Assembly (NCBI RefSeq): GCF_030463535.1
Contig: NC_132881.1
Span: 8,031,526 to 8,095,525, forward strand
Direction of reading: 5' to 3'
DNA: 64,000 nucleotides
DNA from: Salminus brasiliensis
Taxonomy: Eukaryota > Chordata > Actinopteri > Characiformes > Bryconidae
The notes under the pieces are model-generated. The model was not told the origin of the DNA and did not search any database. It was given only the letters and a program-made list of their open reading frames with translations. The position numbers and the translations under genes were made by a program. This document shows, piece by piece, positions 1 to 11,362 of this stretch (its first letter is position 1; every line of letters starts with the position of its first letter).

Positions 1-1383
1 CCAACATGACTCATATCTGGCTGATAGCCAGACTGTGATCGTTTTCTTGAACTCAATAGTCCTTGTGGATTAATCACAGTCTGATGACCAATCCCGCCGC
101 CCCCTTTCTCTGAACATCCACACAAAGTGAAAGCTGCTAAGGTTTTTGGCATTTCAGTTGGACTCTCCAGTTCTCCTTTTTTTTTCACACCAGCCAAAAA
201 GCAATAACTGAAACGCATGGCGCAATGGCATGTGGGAGAGAAGGAGGGAGGCAATGTCAGAAACATCCCCAGAGCAGCGGATATGGCTCTTAGCCACGGC
301 CGTCTGGACCCCACTCGCCTGCTGACTTCAAAGGACGGATTTTTGGAAATAGATTTCTCTTAGAAGCGAGTGACAGAATTCATCTGAGAGAGAAACTTGA
401 AAGGGAATGGCATAGTGTGTGTGAGTCTATGCATGTGTGTGTGTGTGATGCAGGCTTGGGTACTCAATACGAGTATCTCCCTTCTAGCTCTCTTTCATCA
501 ACAGACATATAGTGGTGCTACTGTGGATGTTATTAGCCCAGTTAATCAAGTAGCTCAGAGCACTTTATTAAAACTGGCTAGAGCTTCACAATGCTCTCCA
601 AACAGCCTCAGTTCTTCATGCCATGGATTGCACAAGATGCTGGAAAGCGGCTGGAAACAAACTGTGAAGAAGTGTGACAAGGTGCATTATCCAGATTTTG
701 GTGATTTTGTGCCCACTGCAGCCTCAGCTTTCTGTTCTTGGCTGACAGAAGTGGTGTCGCATATCTGCCTGGAGGTCGGACATTGTAAGATGCTTCTCTG
801 CTTTCTACAGCTGTACCGAGTGGTTATCTCAGTTACTGTGGCCTTTCTGACAGCTCCAACCAGTCTGTGCTGATGAATTCCCAGGAGATCAGCAGTTGTA
901 CGAAATACTCAAACCAGCCCGTCTGACACCTACTATTAGGCCATTTGCAAAATCACTGAGATCACAGTTTCCCCCGTTGTAATGGTTGATGAGAACATAC
1001 CCTGAACCTGCTGGCCTGCATGTGCATGATTTAATAGACTGCACTGCTGTCACATGATCACATGATGAGCTGATTATATCAATGCAGAAATGCGTAGGTG
1101 TACAGGTCTTCCTGTGCTCAATATTTCGACAGTGACATTTCTGAGAAGAGATATTCATTATTCATAAAGTCCATCACAGACTTCAGCAGTGATGAAAAAA
1201 AAACACTGTAAATTCACCTATGGGGATCTTTGTCTTGCACATTTGCATCATTAACCAGCGGGACGTTTCTTTGGGGTGCTGAAACTTTTGAAAGTGGCTT
1301 TTTTTTTTTTTTGCAGTTTCAGTTTAAGGTACCTCCATAAGGTCTATTACTTATATAACTTATAACTTGATAGCATACATATA
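1..1383. other. Intergenic, nothing recognised
   Basis: A plus-strand open stretch at 397-873 has a GT-repeat-derived start, no family resemblance and no splice support. I see no other structure. Confidence 0.6.
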
Positions 1384-1756
1384 CACTATAGGGACAAGTA
1401 TTGGGACACCTACTCATTTATTATTTCTTCTAAAGTGTTCTGTATCTAAAGTATCCTGTCCTGGGATGGTGTTCTACAAGATTTTAGAGCTCACTGCTGT
1501 GAGAATTTGATTGTATTAAGTGACAAGAGCATTGATGAGATCAGGATGTTGGATGATCACCACCTTAACTCATGCCAAAACCATCCATCATGCTAGGGAA
1601 CACAGTTCCACTGCTCCACAGCTTTACACCCCTCTAGCACTCTAGGTTCACATGCATCTGCTCCAGAGAGTCCTATTTTATTGACAGTACTTGTGTAGTT
1701 TCTGTAGAAAAGCTATGTGTGTGCATTTGCACATCTGTGTCAGCAATGGGAATCAG
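1384..1756 (+). mobile_element. Short Tc1-type non-autonomous transposon (family T), copy 1
   Basis: Begins cactatagggacaagta and ggacacctactcatttatt, and carries the family interior (atcaccacctt, ttccactgctccacagct, ctgctccagagagtcc, gtgtcagcaatggg). The right terminus is lost. Confidence 0.75.
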
Positions 1757-2264
1757 TATGACTTTATCTGACTTTTTCAAATTTATTGATGCATTTGTTA
1801 AGTTTCTTTTTTTATTGGCATGAAAATAAAATGTAACAGGGTGGTAAAAGTTCAACATAATTGAACTTTTTTTTATTTCAGAGATATTTAATTCCCTCCT
1901 ACTCACACACTGCCACGGTTCTACAACGTAGGCCTACTTGAAGCCCTCGAGCCACATTATCCTCATTACGATGTTGAAGCTGACGTGTCTTCGAGGACAC
2001 GTGTGGGTTAGAAACAAGCCATACATTGTTAGCTATGTGTGTAAGCCTACATGATATAAGTATCGGATAATCATTTGTATAGATGCATATAAAATACAAG
2101 GTTTCACACAATGATTATGTAGTTGTTAATACTAAGTTGAGTAATCATTATTTAAGGATAATTTGTCAACAAACACAAGGTATAATAAACATTTTACTAC
2201 AACAAAGCCCATGTGTCCCGAGCGTCCTCCTTTTTGAAAACCAAAATATGGTCACCCTAGTTCC

Positions 2265-2360
2265 CCACAGTATTGCTAGTGTTGCTAGTTCTCTGCAACA
2301 GCTTCTTCCCCCAAGCCATCAGACTCCTCAACACAACTCAACTCCTGAACTGATATCTTA

Positions 2361-2399
<39 letters not shown>

Positions 2400-2720
2400 C
2401 CTCTCTCTCTCTTTCCAACCATTTATCCCAGATAACATGGGAAGCATTTTTTGCACAAGCATTTGCACTGATAACTTTACTACCTCACTGGACTCTATTT
2501 ATCGCACATTGCACAACTTGCACACTACAGTCATTATTTATTATTCTCTGTCTGTACTGTGTTGTCTGTCCGCACTTGTTTGTTTGTGTTGCACTTGTGT
2601 CTTGTATGCACTGTCTATGTTGCACCATGGTCCGGGAGGAACGTTGTTTCGTTTCACTGTGTACTCTGTATGTAGTTGAAATGACAATAAACCCACTTGA
2701 CTTGACTTGACTTGACTTGA
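2265..2720 (+). mobile_element. L2-like LINE 3' end
   Basis: A short coding remnant (cttcttcccccaagccatca then gactcctcaacac) matches the SFFPQAIRLLNT-like C terminus of L2 proteins. The 3' UTR ends in gacaataaacccacttgac with five ttgac repeats, a typical fish L2 tail. A CT microsatellite interrupts it at 2363-2412. Confidence 0.8.
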
Positions 2721-3905
2721 AACGTAGCTAAGCTAAGTTGCTGCTAAATTGGTAACCTCACCAAAAGTCCTGTCATGCCTGTTTCGCAATGGTATGATTG
2801 AATGATTTTAATAGCATTTATCCGCAAGTCAGACGACTCGGTATGGTAAAATGGTCAAAAAGCATTCGCAGGGGTTATTTTAGTGAGCACAGCACAGCAA
2901 GTGAGAATGGCCTCTGCCTCTGGTGTTGCACGTCCACATTAATCATGCCACCAAACTTTGACATTGCCCAAAGCTTTGACCTTGCTTCGAGCTAGTAACC
3001 GGGGTGGTCTTGACAACTCTGGAGCTGATGACAACCCACCTATTGTGAGACTATTTAGATCAGACACAATTTCCTTTGTTATTAGCATAAGGCAGTTGGG
3101 CCTCCAGAAAGGGGGCCGACAACAGTCAGTGCCTAAAGCAACTGTCGTATGGCCCTTGTGTTTAGCAGCTACTCACTGTAACCTCAACAACAAGTATTAT
3201 TTTTTTCTCCCTTTGTTTCCTTTAGACACTCTCGGTGAAAGGACAGCTGCCAATACTCGGGGTGAGCAAAGTTCAAAAAGAAAGGCCTGTGTTTGCTCTC
3301 GTAGCCGGGGTGGTGTCTGCCACACAGAGTAAATTCATTGGTATGGGATGGGGTTTAAAATGTGAAAGAAGTGAGTGGTCTCCAGCAAAACCGCCAGATC
3401 AGCGGCAGTTCAAACGGCTGATCAAAGGGAACGCCACTGGGGTCTTCATACCACATTATCCAGCAACGTACTTGCCAAGAATGATTCGTCAAGGTAGCAC
3501 TATATTTCATTGGCCGTGGCACACACCTCAGCAAAGTGCGGAGAGTTATAATTTGACTGCAGGTCAGGAGAAGCCTAGCACACTCACTCCACATGCCGCC
3601 CTCTGGCCAGATTATCTAACCCCCTTAGTCTATACCATTACTCATTTGACCGTGAAGGCTGCTGTTTAAACAAAGAGGCCTTGTTTGAACATGTCATGCG
3701 ATCGAAAGGGACTGGAGAATAGAGGAGATGGCAGAGCACACAGAATGTGTGGAATGGTCTGCTTTTAAAGTCGCCCATTTGACACGGTTGGGCATCACAG
3801 TTCCGAGTTCAGCTGGAGTTCATCCACATTTTAGCCTAATGGCAGTTTACATTTTCTTAAAGTCATATCAAGTGAGTAAATATGATTTCACATGCATGTG
3901 AGTGT
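2721..3905. other. Intergenic, nothing recognised
   Basis: Overlapping short open frames exist on both strands at 2958-3669, but none resembles a known protein. Confidence 0.55.
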
Positions 3906-4076
3906 GACTGTGGTTGGTGTGGCGCTATGGATAACACCACGTAGGAGACTGGGGTTCGATTCCCGGTCTGGGTGACTATGCTGCGCGACACCAATAGAGT
4001 CATCACCAGAGTCCTTGGCCGACCTTTGTAATACGAGTATTGGATAAGAGCGTCGGCTAAATGCAGTAAATGTGAG
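3906..4076 (+). mobile_element. tRNA-derived V-SINE-like element (family A)
   Basis: A tRNA-like head with B-box ggttcgattcccggtctggg is followed by a tail ending ggataagagcgtcggctaaa and tgcagtaaatgt, a motif common to fish V-type SINEs. Confidence 0.8.
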
Positions 4077-5131
4077 ACAAAAATACAAGATAGTGTCAAG
4101 CGGTCACACTTCTTCTTTTTTACTTAAGGGCACATATACCTGCTGTGGCTTTAAAATGTCATACAGGAACTTGAATGGAACTTGAAGGGGAGTCTAAATT
4201 CCTCTAAAAAAGACCGACATGAAAAGTTACCAGTACCAGGCCTAGTTCAATTCTCACTAAATCACTGGGAGGGCTCCAGAGCGAAGAGACGCCAATGCAT
4301 TACTGGAAATGACGATGAGTTTGTTAAACTGCGCCTGACCTCGGTGGTTGGCAGGAGCAGCCGGTCGTTAAAAAAAAAAGACACCAGCTCAGGTAGTTTT
4401 GGTGGCTGCAAGCCACGTAACTCTAGCTCTGTTGGAGTTTGCATACTGGATGTAAATTTTCTTTGAAGAACATCTGTTTTAACCAGAAGAGTATTTCCTG
4501 TGAGAAACGCAGAACAGTTGTGCAGCTTAGGTGGTTCCCACTTCCAGGCAGTTGCTATGTGGTTGCTATGGTATTCCAGATGATTTCTATGATGCTTAGA
4601 AGGCAGATGCTTTGATGCTTTCAGATTTAGGTTCTCAGGGGCTTTTTTTTTTTATTGTTATACTATTTGTGCGATCAACCCAAAATGAAAACAGTAGATA
4701 TGTAGACGACATTTAAAAGGATTACACTTGACACAGGATTTTTTTTGCAGTGTGGTGCATTCCCTACACAATTCTAGTAGCAAAGCGCTCCAGCTAATCA
4801 GCAAAATCAGAAAGAATACGACAGCACCCTGGACGATGCAGAAAGGTGTGTGTATTAAAATATTCGCTGAAGAGAGGTGAAGAGAGGTGAAAGTTCTAGT
4901 GTAGTGTGTACTGTGACTGCATGTAGTCATTGTCAAACTGTCAAAGCCTGAGAGTGAAAGAAACTGGGGCAGCGGTGGAGACACATGACCACGTTGAGGG
5001 AAATCCAGAACAAAAAATCCCCACCCGGTTAAACCGCCTGCAGCAACAGAACAGATGACCTCACGGAAACATTACTTTGTTATCTCTCAAATATGCAAAC
5101 CAGCACATTCCCCCTCCCCCTCACTCACTCA

Positions 5132-5176
<45 letters not shown>

Positions 5177-5275
5177 ACACACACAGGCTGTGAAAGGCAT
5201 TTAACTAGTTTTAGAAAACATAAACAAAAGGGTTAATGGCAGAACAAAAAAAAAACACATTCACACAATCTCTCG

Positions 5276-5311
<36 letters not shown>

Positions 5312-5635
5312 CATTCCTTCCCCCATACGTATGCAGTGTGTGAATGAGGTGGTTGAAAGGTCAGGGTTTGTGCTGAATCAGTGTTTTTTTTTTCTTCCGG
5401 CGGCTCTAAAACAGTGTGGTGCTGTAGGCAGCTACGAGGAGAGTCACAGTCTGCACAGCTGATTGGCTCCTTCGTGCATGACAGGAAATGGGGGATGTGC
5501 AGTGTTTGAACAAAAGAACAGAAGTACCTTGGGGGATTTGGTGGGGTTGGGAGTTGTGCCAAAGTCTAAGGCCATCACAATAATTTGTTTAAACTTCAAA
5601 ACGTGGTCTTCTCAGCAGTAAGTGATTCTGCCTGG
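4077..5635. other. Intergenic with simple repeats
   Basis: Contains CT/CA tracts at about 5133-5185 and a CA tract at 5278-5308. No gene is supported. Confidence 0.6.
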
Positions 5636-5850
5636 TGTGGTTGGTGTGGCGCAACACCACTACCTGCTAGTGAGCTACTTCACCATGTGGGAGACTGGGA
5701 ACTGTTCGAATCCCAGTCTGGGTGACTACACTGCTACACTACACCAATGGGCAAGACTCCTAATGCTACATTGGCCCACCTCTGTAATACGAGTAACCTT
5801 GTAAGTCGCTCTGGATAAGAGCGTCAGCCAAATGCCGTATATGTAAATGC
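5636..5850 (+). mobile_element. V-SINE-like element (family A), near full length
   Basis: Reads from gtggttggtgtggcgcaaca through gttcgaatcccagtctgggt to gtaagtcgctctggataaga and gcgtcagccaaatgcc. Confidence 0.85.
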
Positions 5851-5904
5851 CTGTACAACAGCAGAGAACTACACCCAGCACATAAATACAGCTCAAAGGA
5901 GAGG

Positions 5905-6160
5905 ATCATATCTAGCTTTGGTTAAAAGGTTTCCTGAATCCATCCACCAGCAGCACACCTGGCCTAAATGTTCATAATTTAAAACGTTACGGGGTGGTAA
6001 TTGGAAAGGTAAATCTAGTTTTGTTTAAAAGAAGTCAGACAGATCAACACCGGCCTGTTTTCCGAATCCATTGTATGGCTATATTTCCGCCAGCAGCACA
6101 CCTGCCCTAAATTTTTCATAAATTCATACGTTACGGGGTGGTAATTGGAAAGGAAAATAT
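5905..6160. repeat. Two diverged copies of a 100-150 bp unit
   Basis: Both copies share ccagcagcacacctg, cctaaat and acgttacggggtggtaattg followed by gaaagg. The second copy carries an extra 40-odd bases in the middle. Confidence 0.7.
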
Positions 6161-6224
6161 CTGTTTGTCCATCACAAAGGGGCCACAACACACTAAACGG
6201 ACAAGGGGGATATTAGGCTACGCA

Positions 6225-6510
6225 CATATAAAGGTGCACGTATTTGTCACTGTACAGCGAAACGTGTCCTCCGCATTTAACCCATCTGTGGTAGTGAACA
6301 CACACACACACACACACACTAGTGAACTAGGGGCAGTGAGTACACACACACCCAGAGCGGTGGGCAGCCAACTACAGCGCCCGCGGAGCAGAGAGGGTAA
6401 AGGGCCTTGCTCAAGGGCCCAACAGTGGCAGCTTACCGAGCCTGGGTATCGAACCCACAACCCTGTTATCAATAGCCCGGTCCTCTAACTGCTGAGCCAC
6501 CACTGCCCCT
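6225..6510 (-). mobile_element. SINE (family B), near full length
   Basis: In the minus sense it reads ggcagtggtggctcagcagt through cctttaccctctctgctccg to acagtgacaaatacgtgcac, with a CA tract at 6301-6320. Confidence 0.85.
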
Positions 6511-7076
6511 TAACAGTTGATTCTGGCTGTCACTTCAACACAAGTCATTTAACATGGCTCTTTTCTCCTCTAAACGTCTGTCTGTGGAGCGCCGTCCACA
6601 AATCAGTTAGGTTGTGTTATTAACGTATTAACGTACCCCTATTCACGGATAACTGAGCATAAGAAAATAACGTCCAATAAGGAGAACAGCATCGGCCCCA
6701 GAACAGAGCCTTGTAGAACACCCTACTTGAAGAAGTGAAAGTGTTTATAGTCAAGGCAACTCCATACATCAGGTGGTCAGGAATTTTCCTCTTCGACGTG
6801 TACGTCTTATTACATCATTACTTAGTTACGCATTACATCATTACTTCCTGCATTATTCCTCTTCCTAAGAGGAAACTAAGTAGGATAAACTGGCCTGCAC
6901 TTAGAATTTGCCATATAATGAGAACATGACCGAATGCTCTTCTGCTGATGCTGAGTGCTAAACACACACTCCCACACAGACACACACACACACACACACC
7001 CTTCTCCCTCTGGGCAGTTTTCCATTCAGTCTAGTGAGCAGCCAGATCAATTTACAGTGAGGCAAAGAGCTTAGAG

Positions 7077-7114
<38 letters not shown>

Positions 7115-7939
7115 CACAACCCCCCCCCCCCCCCAAACACACACATAGTTGCAGCACACAGGCATTAGTAACAGGTCCAACAAAGTGACTCTGATTTACA
7201 TACACACCCATTGAACAAAAAAGGCCTTTGCAAAGCCAGATTTTCAGGGTAGGCACTTGTTTACTTTACCAGTCCACATTAGTCAAGCACACATGCCCAC
7301 ATGTACAGACATGAGAGTGAGTCAGAAACAGAATGACTAATGGCACAGTGCAACACCTCCTATTCTAACCTCACAACCCCAGTGCTGGCTTTTTGTGTTA
7401 TTATTTAAAGGGGAAGTGTGTCATTTCGGCTCTGCATTGTGGGCCCAAACCAGAAACACAGATGTAGTTAAACATCACATATACTGAGCTTTGCCACATG
7501 CCACTGCAGTACACTGCGCTTAACAAGAGGCTGTGTGTTAGGAGCAGACATACTGGGGTACTTCTTTTTACACCGGCTAACCAGCAGAAACACTCTACAC
7601 CTGAAAACACGATAGGACAGTAGGAGTGTGCAGCGATGCTCAGGCTATTAAATACAGATGCCTCTAGTGTAAACTCTAGATAAGATCTTAGGAGGCTTGT
7701 AGGATGTAAGGAATGAGAAGTGTGGAGATCAATGTGAAGCAAATAACCGCTTTTCTAAATTTCAGCTACCCATAAAGACCGTTGACATTTTACATTTATG
7801 ACATTTAGAAAAGTCATTGCTTTGATTCACAGAGAATAGAGAATCGAATCATAAGTATCCTTTGTAATTTAAATTCAACCATGAAATTAAATAAATAAGA
7901 CTTCTCAACCTCAATGGAGTTAAGATGTCTAGAGCTTAT
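6511..7939. other. Intergenic with simple repeats
   Basis: Holds CA tracts at 6980-7000 and 7079-7112 and a C run at 7121-7134. No gene is supported. Confidence 0.6.
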
Positions 7940-8752
7940 TCATGACTGCTATAAATGATTCCATATTTACAATAAACGATTCAGTGGTAATGAAGTGCCA
8001 CACAGGATTCAGTATCTACTGTAAATGATTCAGTATCTACTAAAAAGAATTTAGTAGTCTAGACTATTCTGTATCTACAATAAATTATACAGTTACTGCT
8101 ATTAAGGATTCAGTAACTGTTATTAAGGACTTAGTAATTGTTATTATGGATTTCATATTTACTATAAATGATTCAGTATCTACTACGAAGGATTTAGTGC
8201 TATAGATTAATCAGAGTCTACTGTGAATCATTTTTATTACTGATTCATTAACTGCTACAAAAATCCCAATCTACTATAAATGATTCAGTATCTACTTTAA
8301 CGAATTTAGTGCTATAGACGATACAGCATCTAATATAAATGATTCAGTAACTGCTATTACTTATTCAGTATTTACTTTAACGTATTTAGTGCTATATATA
8401 TATGATTAAGCATCTGCTACAAATGATTCAGTAACTTTAATTTAAGTTAATTAATATTAACTTATTACTTCAGTAACTGCTACAAAGGATTTCATATCTA
8501 CTGTAAATGATTCGGTGATATAGATGATTCAGCATAAACAATTCAGTAACTTATTACTGATTCAGTATCTACTATAAATGATTCAGTACCTACTTACAAT
8601 TATTCAACAAGTGCTACAAATGACCCACTATTAAGAATGAAATAGTAACTGCTAATAAAGGATTCCACAGCTACTGTAAATGATTCTGTACATACTACAA
8701 ATGATTTGGTATCTTCTATACATGACTCCTGTAAATGATTCCATACAGGCCT
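7940..8752. repeat. Degenerate AT-rich satellite
   Basis: About 0.8 kb of loosely repeated sequence built on aaatgattcagtatctacta and gattcagtaactgctattaa, with spacing of roughly 20-45 bases. Units are strongly diverged, suggesting an old array. Confidence 0.75.
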
Positions 8753-9325
8753 TCAGTGTCTAAAGGGATAAACACACGACTGGTTAGGTTTATACTCAAA
8801 TGCTTAGTTTATTTGATATGATCTGATGTGTCTGTTGTGACTTAGGTCAGTCTGACACTGTTGTTGGTGACCTTACTTTGAGCAAGACAATTATTCAAGC
8901 ATTAGAGAAGTGAAAGCAGTTTACGCTGTTTACGCCATTTAAGTCCCGCCACTGTCCAAGTACCGGACTGATATACGAGTATATCATGATCAAGCCTCTG
9001 GAATATCATCTTCACTTATTATTGTGCCTTAATTATGAAAGCCTCCAGCTGAATCTCAGTCTAAACATGATAGCTGACGTCTGGAGCTTCTGAATGTTGT
9101 CTGTAGTGGAACCCAAATTTGGGCGAGTTTTCAGTTTCATGTGCAGAGAGCTGTAATTTGCTGCGGCAGGGCTTGTGCGGTCTGTGCATACCAATGAGCA
9201 TGCCTCACTGCCACACAGCCAACTGAGACATTCAGTGTTATAATTAACCCATGATTCAGCTTCAGCCAAGAACTAGTTTTCAGTCTCTGCCTTTTAAATG
9301 CTCGCTGTCTCTCTATATATAAATA
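8753..9325. other. Intergenic, nothing recognised
   Basis: Unique-looking sequence without credible open frames or repeats. Confidence 0.5.
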
Positions 9326-9579
9326 GACAAAAGTATTGGGACACATGCTCATTCATTGTTTCTTCCCATCTAGCCCACGCCCCGCATTAAGTTTGGTGCC
9401 AATAGGACCATGTTTATCTGCTCCAGTGAGTCCCTTTGTATTGGCAGTACACTTCTCTACAGGCACTAGACAAGCTGTGTACATGTGCATTTGCACATCT
9501 CTGTCAGCAATGAGTGCAACTTAAAGTAGCTGAATGCATCCATTTGAAGGGGTGTCTATAAACATGTGGACACACTGTA
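9326..9579 (+). mobile_element. Family T transposon, copy 2 (internally deleted)
   Basis: The left end reads atagacaaaagtattgggac and the right end gtgtctataaacatgtggac then acactgta. About 130 bases of the interior found in other copies are missing. Confidence 0.8.
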
Positions 9580-10704
9580 TATGTATATATTTCATTTTTG
9601 AACATACCAGCAATGTACAGATGGGGTAAAAACAAGGCCAGATGTTTTAAGAACCACATTCTTATCCATGTGCATGTACCCGACATTAGAACAAATGAGG
9701 ACTTCAGCAGATCTGTAGCACAGACAGCTCACACAGACAGCCCAGGGATCACGAGGGGCCGGACCCATGCTTACACAGAGGATTGGAGAACTGAAGGGGT
9801 GGGGGCGAGAAGCGAGTCACAGGAAAGACACACAGTACACACAGCCGCACATGAGGGGGAGGGGGTTCTGAGTGCTAGCAGAAACAGAAAGGTCACAGTT
9901 TAAGCAGATCTATTTGAGCGAGTGGGGGAGGGGGGGAAGGGGGACAGAGGCCGCTTCCAGGCCAGCGGAGTCAGCTGATGCCTGCAGCTGTGCTTGGAAC
10001 ATCAATTTGAGCCTTGTTCTGCTTTCCTCCCTAACCCCCCCCCCCCCCCCCCCTCCACCCACCCACGCCACCCCTCCCTGTTCTGATTTATGAAACTAGG
10101 GCATCTGTCCACAAGTGCTGCATCAAAGACTGCATGGCTTAGAGTCTCTCCCAGCCAAGGCTAAGACCCATGTGCCGCATTGCACAACTGCCGACAGCAG
10201 CCATGATTATATAAAGCCCCAGCTGCATTTGTTTTTGTTTTTTTTTCCCCTCATTGTCATTTCTGTTGGCTGGATGTCTCTTGCACTCTCTCTTTCTCGT
10301 TCTTCTCTCTCTGGGGTAACATACATTCCATCCTTTTCTTTTTTTCCAAAACAGCGCCGCATGCTCTATGTTAATCCACTTTAAAAGAAGGCCCAGTCTA
10401 GACTCGCTGACCACCAAGAAGCTGCTTTTTGAACTCAGTATAGTGGTTGAAAAGCTCATTGGGCCTCGCTCACTCATTTATCTTCCTAACAGTTCCCCTA
10501 CATTTTTGCTGGGAGAAAAGTTCTTAATATCCCATAGGGCCCTTCTAGGCACCATGTGCAGTGTACCACCCGAACGGGGCCCATGCTTAACCCCTCCTGG
10601 TACCGTCACTGACCGTGGTGGGCACCAATATGTGGGGTCAACATGGAACTCAAGGACATTATTACCTGGTTCCTGGTTGGGCCACCCATACAGGCCCCAC
10701 ATGG
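9580..10704. other. Intergenic, G- and C-rich runs
   Basis: Includes a purine-rich stretch (9790-9955) and a C run at 10037-10053. Open frames at 9598-9903 and 10139-10736 are composition-driven and unrecognised. Confidence 0.55.
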
Positions 10705-10942
10705 GCATGCTAGCTGGGACACTACTGGGACACTAGCTGGGACACTACTGGGACACTAGCTGGGACACTAGCTGGGACACTACTGGGACACTAGCTGGGA
10801 CACTACTGGGACACTAGCTGGGACACTACTGGGACTTTAGCTGGGACACTACTGGGACACTAGCTGGGACACTACTGGGACACTACTGGGACACTAGCTG
10901 GGACACTACTGGGACACTACTGGGACTTTAGCTGGGACACTA
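10705..10942. repeat. VNTR of alternating 12- and 11-bp units
   Basis: Units gggacactagct and gggacactact alternate irregularly about 20 times. A variant gggactttagct appears twice. Confidence 0.93.
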
Positions 10943-11328
10943 AACAAGGATTTGTTCTGCACTTATAGTAGAGTCCCTCTGTTCGTCAGCCATGTTTGCC
11001 TGTTGCCTACTCGTCAGGATTCTTCAGCTGTATGGATCATTTGTAGCGCTCTGAGAAACTCTCAGCAGAATCTTCAACAGTGTCATATGCTTTTACTGCA
11101 AAATTGAGGTAACTGAAGTTTTCATAATAAAGTCCCTTAAAAACAATCAGCAGTCAAGATGGATATCTTCTCATACCATGAGATGCCCATCGTGTTTTCA
11201 GGGGAATTTTAATGAACTGTAGCATCAACTGTAACATTTGATTTGTCTTGAGTTTGGGAAACCACCTAGAAGAGACGATGATGATGAAATACACTTGCGA
11301 TACCACAAAGTTTCATATTCAGTCTGTG

Positions 11329-11362
<34 letters not shown>

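Noticed and set aside
397-873. 158-codon plus-strand open frame near the window start.
   Set aside because: The first residues translate a GT repeat. There is no recognisable domain and no splice or homology support.
7940-8752. Regularly spaced repeats that might be taken for a CRISPR-like array.
   Set aside because: Repeat units are diverged and spacing is irregular. The host is a vertebrate; this is a degenerate satellite.
9598-10736. Several overlapping open frames of 70-122 codons on both strands.
   Set aside because: They overlap each other in G- and C-rich runs and the VNTR flank, and none resembles a protein family.
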